Source: Alkalibacterium indicireducens
Lineage (GTDB): Bacteria > Bacillota > Bacilli > Lactobacillales > Carnobacteriaceae_A
Assembly (NCBI RefSeq): GCF_039522005.1
Contig: NZ_BAAADA010000045.1
Span: 1-28,705 of the forward strand
Direction: 5' to 3'
DNA: 28,705 bases
A model generated the notes under the pieces. That model worked only from the letters and a program-made list of their open reading frames with translations. It had not been told where the DNA came from and ran no database searches. Every line of letters begins with the position of its first letter. Position 1 is the stretch's first letter. This document shows, piece by piece, positions 14,539 through 22,632 of this stretch. Both the position numbers and the translations under genes were made by a program.

Positions 14539-15240
14539 TCAGCCAAGAAAATCTGAACGAAAACGTTCATGCTTATCGATCGTGATCTGCTCATCAGAAA
14601 TCCCACGTTCACGCATGGTGGCGATGGTTTCTCTAAGGAAGTCATCGCTGCCGACAATGTAGAAGATGCCGTGAGTGTCCTCAGCCAGCTTGTTTACTTT
14701 CTCATAGTAATCCGGACGGTCAGTGACGTACTGAGCTGTCAGAGACGGATATGACTCTTGTTCAAACAAACCGGAGAAGAGCTGTTCACCAGACGAGTCG
14801 ATATTCAGAGAATGGAGAGAGTCTATTCCATTAGAATCATTTAAGTACTGCAGAACAAGAGGTCTGAATGAAGCGATACCGACCCCGCACGACAACAGAT
14901 AAACAGGTCTGTTTTCTCGCTTCAACGGGATATTTGTATGTGTCTTGAACAGGGCAACTGAGCTTCCGCTTTTAAGTTCAGACAAATGAGTCTTGTATCT
15001 TGAGCGCTCTGCTCTAAGGCGAGTAGTGATACCGATCGTCTTTTCTTCTGGAAGGGTTGCGATCGACATGTGCCTAACCAGCCCTTTGTCAGGTTTTTCT
15101 CCGCTATTGAATCCTTCCAGTGCCAGGTGAGTGTGCGCGCCTTCTTCCCAGGTGAAGCCCTCTGGGAGATCCAGGTAGAACGTTTTTGTATCTGTAGCTT
15201 CATCAATGACGTCTACAAGGGTTGTCCAGTATATCTGCAT
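14539..15240 (-). CDS. FAD/NAD(P)-binding ferredoxin-reductase-like protein, iron-regulated
   Basis: 233-residue cytoplasmic flavoprotein of the ferredoxin-NADP reductase superfamily. FAD-binding beta-barrel with the RxxS motif RHMSIAT, then the nucleotide-binding half with CGVGIASFRPLVLQYL (G-x-G-x-x-x-F-R) and FYIVGSDDFLRETIATMRERGI, close to the C-terminal pattern of these reductases. There is no [2Fe-2S] domain and no heme domain, so it takes electrons from NAD(P)H and passes them to a separate acceptor. A Fur-type box over its promoter suggests iron release from siderophores or heme, i.e. a ferric reductase role (inference). Start: the ATG at 15240, 9 bases after TAGGAG; the ATG at 15249 abuts the ribosome site and is unlikely. 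Confidence 0.85.
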   Translation of the reverse strand: MQIYWTTLVDVIDEATDTKTFYLDLPEGFTWEEGAHTHLALEGFNSGEKPDKGLVRHMSIATLPEEKTIGITTRLRAERSRYKTHLSELKSGSSVALFKTHTNIPLKRENRPVYLLSCGVGIASFRPLVLQYLNDSNGIDSLHSLNIDSSGEQLFSGLFEQESYPSLTAQYVTDRPDYYEKVNKLAEDTHGIFYIVGSDDFLRETIATMRERGISDEQITIDKHERFRSDFLG

Positions 15241-15278
15241 GTGAATCATCTCCTAAGTGTGAGTCTGTCAGCGAATTG

Positions 15279-15319
15279 ATTATAATTAAGCATACTCTAA
15301 TTGAGAATTATTCTCAATT
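15279..15319 (-). promoter_or_regulatory. Fur-type operator and promoter of the reductase gene
   Basis: A perfect 10-1-10 palindrome at 15299-15319 contains TGAGAAT-T-ATTCTCA, the classic 7-1-7 Fur box of Firmicutes. On the minus strand it overlaps TTGAGA (-35, 15317-15312), followed after 17 bases by TATGCT (-10, 15294-15289). A second -10 option is the perfect TATAAT at 15284-15279. Either way the operator lies on the promoter, the arrangement for iron-dependent repression. Confidence 0.8.
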
Positions 15320-15384
15320 GAATTTTGTGAATAGTATTACGAAATCCTGTTTGTAATATCATTTCCAAAGGAAAAAAACAGTTG

Positions 15385-15472
15385 TTAATGTTCGTTAATT
15401 ACAAAACATTAGAATGTTTTAAACTGTAAATTCAGCTTTATAAATATAAAACTCGAACATTAGCCGAAATAT
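15385..15472 (+). promoter_or_regulatory. PurBox cluster upstream of purC
   Basis: Three CGAA-cored sites resemble PurR PurBoxes: an inverted one at 15385-15400 (complement reads TTAACGAACATTAA), a direct one at 15448-15463 (AAAACTCGAACATTAG), and a weaker CCGAAATAT at 15464-15472. The direct box is centred about 75 bases before the predicted start, the spacing known for activator-type PurR of lactic acid bacteria. A perfect 18-base palindrome of AAAACATT/AATGTTTT lies between them at 15403-15420. No purine riboswitch core is visible. Confidence 0.6.
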
Positions 15473-15496
15473 CATCCATAAATAGACGCTGAAAGG

Positions 15497-15525
15497 TTGA
15501 CTCTATTTCATAGACGAGTTATGAT
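15497..15525 (+). promoter_or_regulatory. purine operon promoter
   Basis: TTGACT (15497-15502), 17-base spacer, TATGAT (15520-15525): ten of twelve bases match the sigma-A consensus. Predicted start about 15532, giving a leader of roughly 80 bases before purC. It is the only strong promoter seen for the twelve-gene operon. Confidence 0.75.
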
Positions 15526-15568
15526 AAAGCTGTACCGACAAAAACGGAACGATTACAAAAAAAGCATG

Positions 15569-15586
15569 TTTAATATTCGTGTTTAA
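15569..15586 (+). promoter_or_regulatory. possible PurBox in the purC leader
   Basis: TTTAATATTCGTGTTTAA: its complement reads TTAAACACGAATATTAAA with the CGAA core. It lies about 40 bases downstream of the predicted start, where a bound regulator would more likely block than activate. Weaker than the upstream boxes. Confidence 0.4.
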
Positions 15587-15610
15587 CCGAGTCCTGAAAG
15601 GGGTATTCAG

Positions 15611-16333
15611 TTGATAAAGAGAGACCTGTTATATGAAGGAAAGGCAAAGCGATTATATGAGACCAGTGAACCAAGCATTCTATGGGTCACGTATAAAGAT
15701 CAGGCCACAGCTGGGAATGGAGCCAAGAAAGAAGCCATAGCCGGTAAAGGGCAGCTGAACAACCAGATTACCAGCGTGATCTTCAAAAAGCTGAAGGAGA
15801 TGGATATTCCAAGTCACTTCATCAGGGAAGTGTCTGAAACGGATCAGCTGATTGAAAAAGTGGATATGTTCGATCTTGAGGTTGTCATCAGAAATGTCGC
15901 TGCTGGAAGCTTTTCCAGGCGCCTGGGTGTAGACGAGGGGACGGAGTTGGCCTTTCCTGTGTTGGAATTTTACCTCAAGAATGACGAACTGAACGATCCG
16001 CTCATTAATGATGATCATGTGCTTGCACTTAATCTGGCTGACCAGAAAGAAATTGACGAAATTAAAAGACAGGCTCACAACATCAACAATTCACTGATTG
16101 AAATTTATAAAGAGGCCGGTATCAGATTGATCGACTTCAAGCTGGAATTTGGAAAGACTGTGAAAGAACAAATCATTCTGGCAGATGAAATTTCACCGGA
16201 CACATGCCGTCTATGGGATGAAAAGACGAACGATCGTCTGGACAAGGATGTCTTCAGGCAGGATCTCGGCGACATTATCCCACTATATCAAGAAGTACTC
16301 GACCGTCTGACTACAGCTCAAAAGGAGAAGTGA
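15611..16333 (+). CDS. purC: phosphoribosylaminoimidazole-succinocarboxamide synthase
   Basis: SAICAR synthetase: couples CAIR with aspartate using ATP, step 8 of IMP synthesis. 240 residues, standard for Firmicutes. Typical features are the N-terminal LLYEGKAKRLYET nucleotide loop, FKDQATAGNGAKK-type segment (here YKDQATAGNGAKK), EVVIRNVAAGSFSRRLG, GIRLIDFKLEFG and the C-terminal ISPDTCRLWDEKT. The start is TTG at 15611, 7-8 bases after AAAGGGG; no in-frame ATG gives the conserved N-terminus. First gene of the operon; purS follows after 3 bases. Confidence 0.97.
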   Translation: MIKRDLLYEGKAKRLYETSEPSILWVTYKDQATAGNGAKKEAIAGKGQLNNQITSVIFKKLKEMDIPSHFIREVSETDQLIEKVDMFDLEVVIRNVAAGSFSRRLGVDEGTELAFPVLEFYLKNDELNDPLINDDHVLALNLADQKEIDEIKRQAHNINNSLIEIYKEAGIRLIDFKLEFGKTVKEQIILADEISPDTCRLWDEKTNDRLDKDVFRQDLGDIIPLYQEVLDRLTTAQKEK

Positions 16334-16336
16334 CTC

Positions 16337-16597
16337 ATGTATAACGTAAAAGTATATGTAACCTATAAAGAATCAATTCTGGATCCTCAGGGAGAAGCGG
16401 TAAGAGGGGCCGTTCACCGTATGGGTTTCGATGAAATTGAAGATATTCGTATCGGGAAGTATTTTGAAATCAAAGTATCAGATACTGACGACCGTTCAGT
16501 TGAAGAAGTCATTGAAACCATCTGCGACAAGCTTCTGGCAAACGTTGTGATGGAAAGCTACCGCTATGAAATTGAACGAGTAAAGGAGACGGTGTAA
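16337..16597 (+). CDS. purS: FGAM synthase subunit PurS
   Basis: 86-residue small subunit of the three-part formylglycinamidine ribonucleotide synthase (PurSQL), which bridges PurQ and PurL. The typical pattern is present: VKVYVTYKESILDPQGEAV, GFDEIEDIRIGKYFEIKV, and CDKLLANVVMESYRYEIE. AAAGGAG overlaps the end of purC, 9 bases before the ATG. Gap to purQ is 2 bases. Having a separate PurS shows this organism uses the small-PurL complex rather than the single large PurL of streptococci and proteobacteria. Confidence 0.96.
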   Translation: MYNVKVYVTYKESILDPQGEAVRGAVHRMGFDEIEDIRIGKYFEIKVSDTDDRSVEEVIETICDKLLANVVMESYRYEIERVKETV

Positions 16598-16599
16598 GC

Positions 16600-17283
16600 A
16601 TGCGATTTGCAGTGATCCAGTTTCCAGGTTCCAATTGTGATGTTGACCTGCTTCATGCAATTATAGACGGTGTAGGAGAAGAAGCTGAATACGTGCCTCA
16701 CACTGCAGAAAGTCTGGACGGATTTGATGGTGTCCTGCTTCCTGGAGGTTTTTCGTATGGTGATTACTTAAGAAGTGGTGCCATATCCCGCTTTTCAAAT
16801 GTGATGAGTGAAGTGACCCGTTTTGCAGAGGAAGGCAAGCCAGTCTTTGGTACCTGCAACGGATTCCAGATTTTAGTTGAAGCAGGACTTCTGCCTGGGG
16901 CTTTGCAGCGTAACGACAACCTTCATTTTATCTGTAAGACATTGGAACTGGAAGTGGTCAATAATCAGACGAAATTTACCTCTGAATATGGCGATAAGGA
17001 ACGCCTCATGATACCCGTCGCTCATGGCGAAGGGAATTACTACTGTGATGAAGAGACACTTGCGGAACTGAAAGCCAACGATCAGATCGTATTCACCTAT
17101 GCGTCAGACAACCCGAACGGCTCAGTTGAAAATATCGCAGGGATTATAAACAAACAAGGCAATGTGCTGGGTATGATGCCGCATCCTGAGCGTGCAGTCG
17201 AGGATCTTTTAGGCTCAAGTGACGGGCTGCGCTTTTTCGAATCGATGGTCAAGAACTTTATAAAGGAGACTGGTGAGGTATGA
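16600..17283 (+). CDS. purQ: FGAM synthase glutaminase subunit PurQ
   Basis: 227-residue class I glutamine amidotransferase that supplies ammonia to PurL. The N-terminus RFAVIQFPGSNCDVD, the oxyanion segment LLPGGFSYGDYLRSGA, the nucleophile Cys in FGTCNGFQILVEAGLLPGAL, and the His/Glu of the triad in MMPHPERAVED are all in place. GGAG precedes the ATG. Its last codons overlap purL by 4 bases (ATGA), so translation is coupled. Confidence 0.97.
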   Translation: MRFAVIQFPGSNCDVDLLHAIIDGVGEEAEYVPHTAESLDGFDGVLLPGGFSYGDYLRSGAISRFSNVMSEVTRFAEEGKPVFGTCNGFQILVEAGLLPGALQRNDNLHFICKTLELEVVNNQTKFTSEYGDKERLMIPVAHGEGNYYCDEETLAELKANDQIVFTYASDNPNGSVENIAGIINKQGNVLGMMPHPERAVEDLLGSSDGLRFFESMVKNFIKETGEV

Positions 17284-19511
17284 AAACATTACATGAACCG
17301 ACGGCCGAACAGATCAGAGATCAGAAAATCTATGCCCAATGGGGACTAACGGATGAAGAATACCGCCTGATTTCCGAGGACATAATCAAACGTCTGCCTA
17401 ATTATACGGAAACTGGCCTGTTTTCAGTTATGTGGAGCGAGCACTGTTCGTATAAAAACTCCAAACCGGTATTGAGAAAATTCCCCACAGAGGGACCTCA
17501 AGTGCTTCAAGGTCCTGGTGAGGGTGCCGGAATCGTTGATATTGGGGACGGTCAGGCCGTCGTGTTTAAAGCGGAAAGTCATAACCATCCATCCGCTGTT
17601 GAACCTTATGAAGGGGCGGCGACAGGTGTCGGAGGCATCATTCGTGATATTTTCAGTATGGGTGCCCGTCCGATTGCGATGCTGGATTCTTTAAGGTTCG
17701 GTGAACTCGACAACGAACGGACAAAGTATCTGTTTGAAGAAGTCGTGGCAGGAATCGGCGGCTACGGCAACTGTATCGGGATTCCGACAGTCGGCGGAGA
17801 AATCGCCTTTGATCCCGTCTACAGAGGGAACCCGTTGGTAAATGCCATGTGTGTCGGCCTGATCGATCATGAGGATATTCAAAAAGGCCAGGCTAAAGGG
17901 ATCGGTAATACGATCATGTATGTAGGAGCAAAAACAGGTCGCGACGGCATTCACGGCGCAACCTTTGCTTCGGAAGAATTCAGTGATGAAGAAGAGGCTG
18001 AGCGTTCAGCTGTACAAGTCGGCGATCCGTTTATGGAAAAACTTCTGATGGAAGCGTGCCTGGAACTGATTCAGGACCACAGCGATATTCTCGTCGGCAT
18101 CCAGGATATGGGAGCCGCGGGTCTGGTCTCATCCAGTTCAGAAATGGCATCAAAAGCGGGAAGCGGACTGATCCTTAACCTGGACGATGTGCCGCAACGT
18201 GAATCAGGCATGACGCCCTATGAAATGATGCTCTCGGAGTCTCAGGAACGGATGCTGATCTGTGTGACGAAAGGGGCAGAAGATCGTGTCAAAGAGCTGT
18301 TCTCACGTTATGAACTGGATGCCGTGACTATTGGAGAAGTGACTGGTGACGGGCAGTACCGACTGTACCACGAAGGAAGACTGGTCGCTGACTTACCGGT
18401 AGACGCATTGGCGGAAGAAGCACCTGTCTATCATAAACCATACACTGAACCGGAACGTATTCAAGCTTTCAAAAAACTTGATGCATTCATACCGGACATC
18501 GCTGATACAGAAGAAACACTGAAACAACTCATGCAGCAGCCTACAGTTGCTTCAAAAAAATCGATTTTTGAAACATATGACTCAATGGTTAGAACGAACA
18601 CCGTTGTCGGCCCCGGTAGTGATGCAGCAGTTCTTCGTATCAGAGGGACCCGCAAGGCGCTAGCCATGACGACTGACTGTAATGCCCGTTACCTTTATCT
18701 TGATCCGGAAAAAGGTGGTCAAATGGCGGTGGCAGAAGCCGCAAGAAATATTGTGGCCAGCGGGGGCGAACCACTGGCAATCACGGACTGTCTGAACTAC
18801 GGGAATCCAGACAAGCCTGAAGTGTTCTGGGAGCTGTGGACATCTGCGGATGGAATTGCCAAAGCCTGTACGACATTAAATACACCTGTCATTTCAGGAA
18901 ACGTATCGCTCTACAACGAAACAAATGGGGAAGCGATCTATCCGACACCTATGATTGGCATGGTCGGATTGGTCAAGGATCTTGATCACGTGACAACATC
19001 GGAATTTAAACAGGCTGGTGATAAGATTTTCGTCATCGGGAAAACAGGAGCTGACTTTAACGGATCTGAACTGCAGAAAATGCAATTGGGGAGAATCGAA
19101 GGAGAACTTTTCGATTTTGATATAGACAAAGAAAAAATGATTCAGGATAAAGTACTGCAGGCGATTCGTGAAGGACTTATTCAAAGTGCGCATGACTGTT
19201 CTGAAGGTGGATTGGCCGTGGCGCTGATGGAATCAGCCTTCGGGAACGAGCTGGGGCTGTCTGCGACACTAGATATGCCTTCAGAGTGGCTGTTTTCAGA
19301 ATCGCCATCCCGTTTTGTTCTATCTGTCAGACCTGAACATGTAGAAGAAGTCAAAGAAGTATTTGGACAAGATGCCGTTGAAATCGGTGAAGTAAAAGAT
19401 ACACGAATCGCTGAAATCCGTACGCAGACGGAAAAGCTGACTATTGATGTTAAAGAAGTGAAAGACTTATGGGAAGGGGCCATTCCTTGGTTGCTGAAAT
19501 CAAAAGCTTAA
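17280..19511 (+). CDS. purL: FGAM synthase subunit PurL (small type)
   Basis: 743-residue synthetase subunit converting FGAR, ATP and glutamine-derived ammonia to FGAM, step 4. Two AIRS-like halves: WSEHCSYKNSKPVLRKFPT, KAESHNHPSAVEPYEGAATGVGGIIRDI in the first half, and GPGSDAAVLRIRG, ATDCN-like TTDCNARYLYLDP, LNYGNPDKPEVFW, VSGN-type ISGNVSLYNE and SAHDCSEGGLAVALME in the second. Length is normal for the small PurL. AAAGGAG lies 12-13 bases before the ATG. Its 3' end overlaps the start of purF by 25 bases. Confidence 0.97.
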   Translation: MKTLHEPTAEQIRDQKIYAQWGLTDEEYRLISEDIIKRLPNYTETGLFSVMWSEHCSYKNSKPVLRKFPTEGPQVLQGPGEGAGIVDIGDGQAVVFKAESHNHPSAVEPYEGAATGVGGIIRDIFSMGARPIAMLDSLRFGELDNERTKYLFEEVVAGIGGYGNCIGIPTVGGEIAFDPVYRGNPLVNAMCVGLIDHEDIQKGQAKGIGNTIMYVGAKTGRDGIHGATFASEEFSDEEEAERSAVQVGDPFMEKLLMEACLELIQDHSDILVGIQDMGAAGLVSSSSEMASKAGSGLILNLDDVPQRESGMTPYEMMLSESQERMLICVTKGAEDRVKELFSRYELDAVTIGEVTGDGQYRLYHEGRLVADLPVDALAEEAPVYHKPYTEPERIQAFKKLDAFIPDIADTEETLKQLMQQPTVASKKSIFETYDSMVRTNTVVGPGSDAAVLRIRGTRKALAMTTDCNARYLYLDPEKGGQMAVAEAARNIVASGGEPLAITDCLNYGNPDKPEVFWELWTSADGIAKACTTLNTPVISGNVSLYNETNGEAIYPTPMIGMVGLVKDLDHVTTSEFKQAGDKIFVIGKTGADFNGSELQKMQLGRIEGELFDFDIDKEKMIQDKVLQAIREGLIQSAHDCSEGGLAVALMESAFGNELGLSATLDMPSEWLFSESPSRFVLSVRPEHVEEVKEVFGQDAVEIGEVKDTRIAEIRTQTEKLTIDVKEVKDLWEGAIPWLLKSKA

Positions 19512-20938
19512 ATGAAGAATGTGGCGTATTCGGTGTGTGGGGACACCCGGATGCAGCCCAGCTGAACTTTTTCGGTCTGCATAGCCTGCAGCACCGCGGT
19601 CAGGAAGGCGCAGGGATTGTGACCAATCGCAATGGGCGTCTGAAAGGACACCGTGACTTGGGACTTTTATCTGAAGTGTTTAAAGATGAACGTGAACTGA
19701 TCCGCCTGTCGGGAGAAGCTGGGATTGGACATGTCCGTTACAGCACTGCCGGCAGCAACAGTATCTTGAATATTCAACCGTTTCTGTTCAAGTTTCACGA
19801 TGAGGAGCTGGCACTGGCTCATAACGGAAACCTCATCAATGCAGTGAGTCTGCGCCAGGAACTCGAGCAGGCTGGGGCGATTTTTCATTCAAACTCGGAT
19901 ACTGAAATCCTTATGCACCTGATCCGTAAAAGCAAGCAGGATACACTGATCGACCGAATCAAAGAAAGTCTGAATACCGTAAAAGGTGCGTTTGCTTATG
20001 TCATGCTGACGCCTGATGCATTGATCGGTGCACTGGATCCGAACGGTTTCCGTCCTTTATCCATTGGACAGATGGATAATGGTGCCTACATACTTGCAAG
20101 TGAAACCTGTGCCCTTGATGTTGTCGGAGCAGAATTTGTCCGTGCCGTTCAGCCAGGGGAACTCGTGATTATCGATGATTCAGGGTATCGAATCGAGACC
20201 TATACCGATCAGACGCTGCTTCAAATCTGTTCGATGGAATTTATCTACTTTGCTCGACCGGATTCAAATATTGCTGGAGTCAATGTCCATACTGCACGCA
20301 AGAATATGGGCAAACGTCTGGCTGAAGAAGCACCGGTCGATGCAGATATGGTTATCGGTGTCCCGAACTCTTCTCTGTCCGCAGCTAGTGGGTATGCAGA
20401 AGCGAGTGGGATCCCTTATGAAATGGGACTGGTCAAGAACCAGTATGTTGCACGCACTTTCATCCAGCCGACTCAGGAACTGAGAGAACAAGGCGTAAGA
20501 ATGAAACTCTCTGCTGTTCGAGGTGTGGTGGCCGGTAAGAAAGTGATCATGGTGGATGATTCCATCGTTCGCGGCACGACCAGCCGACGCATCGTTCAGT
20601 TATTAAAAGAAGCCGGAGCAGCGGAGGTCCATGTCCGCATTTCATCTCCGCCTTTGAAATACCCATGTTTCTACGGGATCGATATTCAGAATCAGAAAGA
20701 ACTGATTGCTGCAGATTATTCAGTGGAAGAAATCCGCGAGAAAATCGGTGCAGACAGTCTATCGTTTTTAAGTGTCGAAGGGACGGTGGATTCGATCGGA
20801 CTGACGTTCGATGCGCCTCATAATGGCCTGTGTATGTCTTACTTTACCGGAGACTATCCAACACCTTTGTATGACTATGAAACTGACTATATGAAAACAC
20901 TGGCTAAAATCAGAGAGAGTAAGCCGTTAATGGTATAA
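19487..20938 (+). CDS. purF: amidophosphoribosyltransferase
   Basis: Committed step: PRPP plus glutamine to phosphoribosylamine. 483-residue precursor with an 11-residue propeptide ending NEE before Cys12, the N-terminal nucleophile (CGVFGVWG). Glutaminase half: LHSLQHRGQEGAGI, GHVRYSTAGSN, AHNGN; PRTase half: VMVDDSIVRGTTSRRIV. The TTG at 19487 is chosen over the ATG at 19469 because GGAAGGGG lies 7 bases before it and the result, MVAEIKSLNEEC, matches the known Bacillus propeptide length. Compared with the Bacillus subtilis 4Fe-4S ligands (mature Cys 236, 382, 437, 440), three Cys are here (mature 237, 383, 438) but the fourth position is Tyr (CMSY). Confidence 0.96.
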   Translation: MVAEIKSLNEECGVFGVWGHPDAAQLNFFGLHSLQHRGQEGAGIVTNRNGRLKGHRDLGLLSEVFKDERELIRLSGEAGIGHVRYSTAGSNSILNIQPFLFKFHDEELALAHNGNLINAVSLRQELEQAGAIFHSNSDTEILMHLIRKSKQDTLIDRIKESLNTVKGAFAYVMLTPDALIGALDPNGFRPLSIGQMDNGAYILASETCALDVVGAEFVRAVQPGELVIIDDSGYRIETYTDQTLLQICSMEFIYFARPDSNIAGVNVHTARKNMGKRLAEEAPVDADMVIGVPNSSLSAASGYAEASGIPYEMGLVKNQYVARTFIQPTQELREQGVRMKLSAVRGVVAGKKVIMVDDSIVRGTTSRRIVQLLKEAGAAEVHVRISSPPLKYPCFYGIDIQNQKELIAADYSVEEIREKIGADSLSFLSVEGTVDSIGLTFDAPHNGLCMSYFTGDYPTPLYDYETDYMKTLAKIRESKPLMV

Positions 20939-21003
20939 ACAACAAGATAAGACTGGGCTGGTCAGACTTCAGCCGGTCAGAAAACAACAGGGGGATCTAT
21001 TAA

Positions 21004-22038
21004 ATGGGAAATGCCTACACAGACGCAGGGGTCAATGTCGAGGCAGGTTATCAAACGGTTGAACGAATAAAAAAACATGCAAAACGAACGGAGCGCCTTG
21101 GCATGATGGGGGCACTGGGAGGTTTCGGCGGAGCATTTGATCTGTCTGTTGTCGACGTGAAAGAACCGGTCCTCGTATCTGGGACGGACGGGGTCGGCAC
21201 GAAACTGCTGATTGCGATCCAGCAGGACAGACACGATACGATCGGGATCGACTGTGTGGCTATGTGTGTGAATGACATTCTAGCTCAAGGTGCTGAGCCG
21301 CTTTATTTTCTGGATTATATTGCAACGGGAAAAACGGTTCCTGAGAAAATGGAACAGATTGTTGCAGGCATTTCTGATGGGTGCGTCCAGGCAGGTGCAG
21401 GACTGATCGGTGGAGAAACGGCTGAGATGCCTGACATGTACGGGGAAGACGACTACGATGTGGCGGGATTCTGCGTCGGTGTGGTGGAAAAAAGAAGTAT
21501 GCTGACTAAAGATCACGTTAAAGCAGGAGATAAGCTGATCGGACTGCCATCCAGCGGGATACACTCCAATGGCTACTCACTGGTCAGAAAAATCTGTTTT
21601 GAACAGAATGCGTTGAGTTATGATTTTAAGCATGATGCCTTAGGTGACGATACTTTAGGTCAGGCTCTGCTTGAGCCGACAAAAATCTACGTGTCTGCTG
21701 TACTCCCTCTTTTGAAAAAAGGCTGGGTACACGGGATCTCTCACATTACAGGCGGCGGATTCATTGAAAATCTACCTCGTATGTTACCAGAGGGCTTATC
21801 CGCAGTAGTCAGAAAAAACACTTGGGAAATACCTGGGATTTTTACTCTGCTTGAGGAGTATGGAAAACTCGACCGTGATGAAATGTACGGCTATTTCAAC
21901 ATGGGAATTGGCATGGTTCTGGCTGTTCCGGAAGAACACGAAGCAGCAGTGCTTAAAAGTTTAAAAGATTCCGGAGAAAAAGCAGTCACCATCGGAGAAG
22001 TCAGAGCAGATGAAAATGAGGCGATCCGTTTTGAGTAA
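21004..22038 (+). CDS. purM: phosphoribosylformylglycinamidine cyclo-ligase (AIR synthetase)
   Basis: 344 residues; closes the imidazole ring of FGAM with ATP, step 5. The conserved run is seen: YTDAGVNVEAGYQTVERIK, MGALGGFGGAFDL, LVSGTDGVGTKLLIA, DCVAMCVNDILAQGAEPLYFLDY, GGETAEMPDMY, GIHSNGYSLVRK, and HITGGGFIENLPRMLP. AGGGGG lies 8-9 bases upstream of the ATG. The 65-base gap from purF has only a weak hairpin (GGCTG / CAGCC). Its 3' end overlaps purN by 29 bases if purN starts at 22010. Confidence 0.97.
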   Translation: MGNAYTDAGVNVEAGYQTVERIKKHAKRTERLGMMGALGGFGGAFDLSVVDVKEPVLVSGTDGVGTKLLIAIQQDRHDTIGIDCVAMCVNDILAQGAEPLYFLDYIATGKTVPEKMEQIVAGISDGCVQAGAGLIGGETAEMPDMYGEDDYDVAGFCVGVVEKRSMLTKDHVKAGDKLIGLPSSGIHSNGYSLVRKICFEQNALSYDFKHDALGDDTLGQALLEPTKIYVSAVLPLLKKGWVHGISHITGGGFIENLPRMLPEGLSAVVRKNTWEIPGIFTLLEEYGKLDRDEMYGYFNMGIGMVLAVPEEHEAAVLKSLKDSGEKAVTIGEVRADENEAIRFE

Positions 22039-22630
22039 AGCTGGACCGATCAGACTAGCCGTTTTTGCTTCCGGAAGCGGATCGAATTTTGAAGCACTTG
22101 TGAAGGCGATTAGAAAACAGACGATAGAGGCAGAAGTGGCTCTGCTCGTAAGTGACAAGCCTGAGGCTTTTGCTCTGACTAGAGCCGATACATTGGCTGT
22201 TCCCTCCGTTTCATTTTACCCGAAACAGTTTCCTTCAAAAGAAGTCTTTGAGAGAGAAGTCTTAGATCATTTGAAGGAAGCAGACATCGACCTGATTGTC
22301 CTAGCCGGTTACATGCGAATCATCGGGCAGACTTTACTGGAAGCTTTTGACAATCGGATTATTAATATTCATCCGTCGTTGCTTCCGCTTTATCCCGGGA
22401 AACAGGGAATACAGGATGCATTTGATGCAGGAGCCACAGAAACGGGTGTGACCGTACATCTAGTGGATGAAGGCATCGATACCGGGACGATACTGGCTCA
22501 GGAAAAAGTTGTCATCGATCCAGACGATACGATAGAATCACTAGAGGAGAAGATTCATGCTGTCGAGCATGTGCTGTATCCTGAAGTTATTCAGACTTAT
22601 ATCAAAAAGTTGCAGAAGGAGTATGCCTAA
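22010..22630 (+). CDS. purN: phosphoribosylglycinamide formyltransferase
   Basis: GAR transformylase using 10-formyl-THF, step 3. 206 residues as called. Core motifs: LAVFASGSGSNFEALV, LAGYMRIIG, the catalytic Asn-His in NIHPSLLPLYPG and the Asp in TVHLVDEGIDTGTI. The start is uncertain: ATG 22010 (GGAGAA upstream), ATG 22016, or TTG 22031 (GAGGCG 7 bases upstream) are all in frame, and the conserved fold begins at about residue 15, so the shorter form is quite possible. All choices overlap the end of purM, implying coupled translation. Confidence 0.95.
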   Translation: MKMRRSVLSKAGPIRLAVFASGSGSNFEALVKAIRKQTIEAEVALLVSDKPEAFALTRADTLAVPSVSFYPKQFPSKEVFEREVLDHLKEADIDLIVLAGYMRIIGQTLLEAFDNRIINIHPSLLPLYPGKQGIQDAFDAGATETGVTVHLVDEGIDTGTILAQEKVVIDPDDTIESLEEKIHAVEHVLYPEVIQTYIKKLQKEYA

Positions 22631-22632
22631 CT

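Noticed and set aside
15241..15249. ATG at 15249 as start of the reductase gene
   Set aside because: It directly abuts the TAGGAG ribosome site; the ATG at 15240 has ideal 9-base spacing.
15321..15335. CodY-box-like AATTTTGTGAATAGT near the purine promoter
   Set aside because: Three mismatches to AATTTTCWGAAAATT in AT-rich sequence is not enough without a second site or genome-wide support.
15320..15610. Purine or other riboswitch in the pur leader
   Set aside because: None of the conserved purine-aptamer core segments is present; the predicted leader is only about 80 bases.
19469..19486. ATG at 19469 as purF start
   Set aside because: It would place six extra residues before the 11-residue propeptide and overlaps the GGAAGGGG ribosome site.
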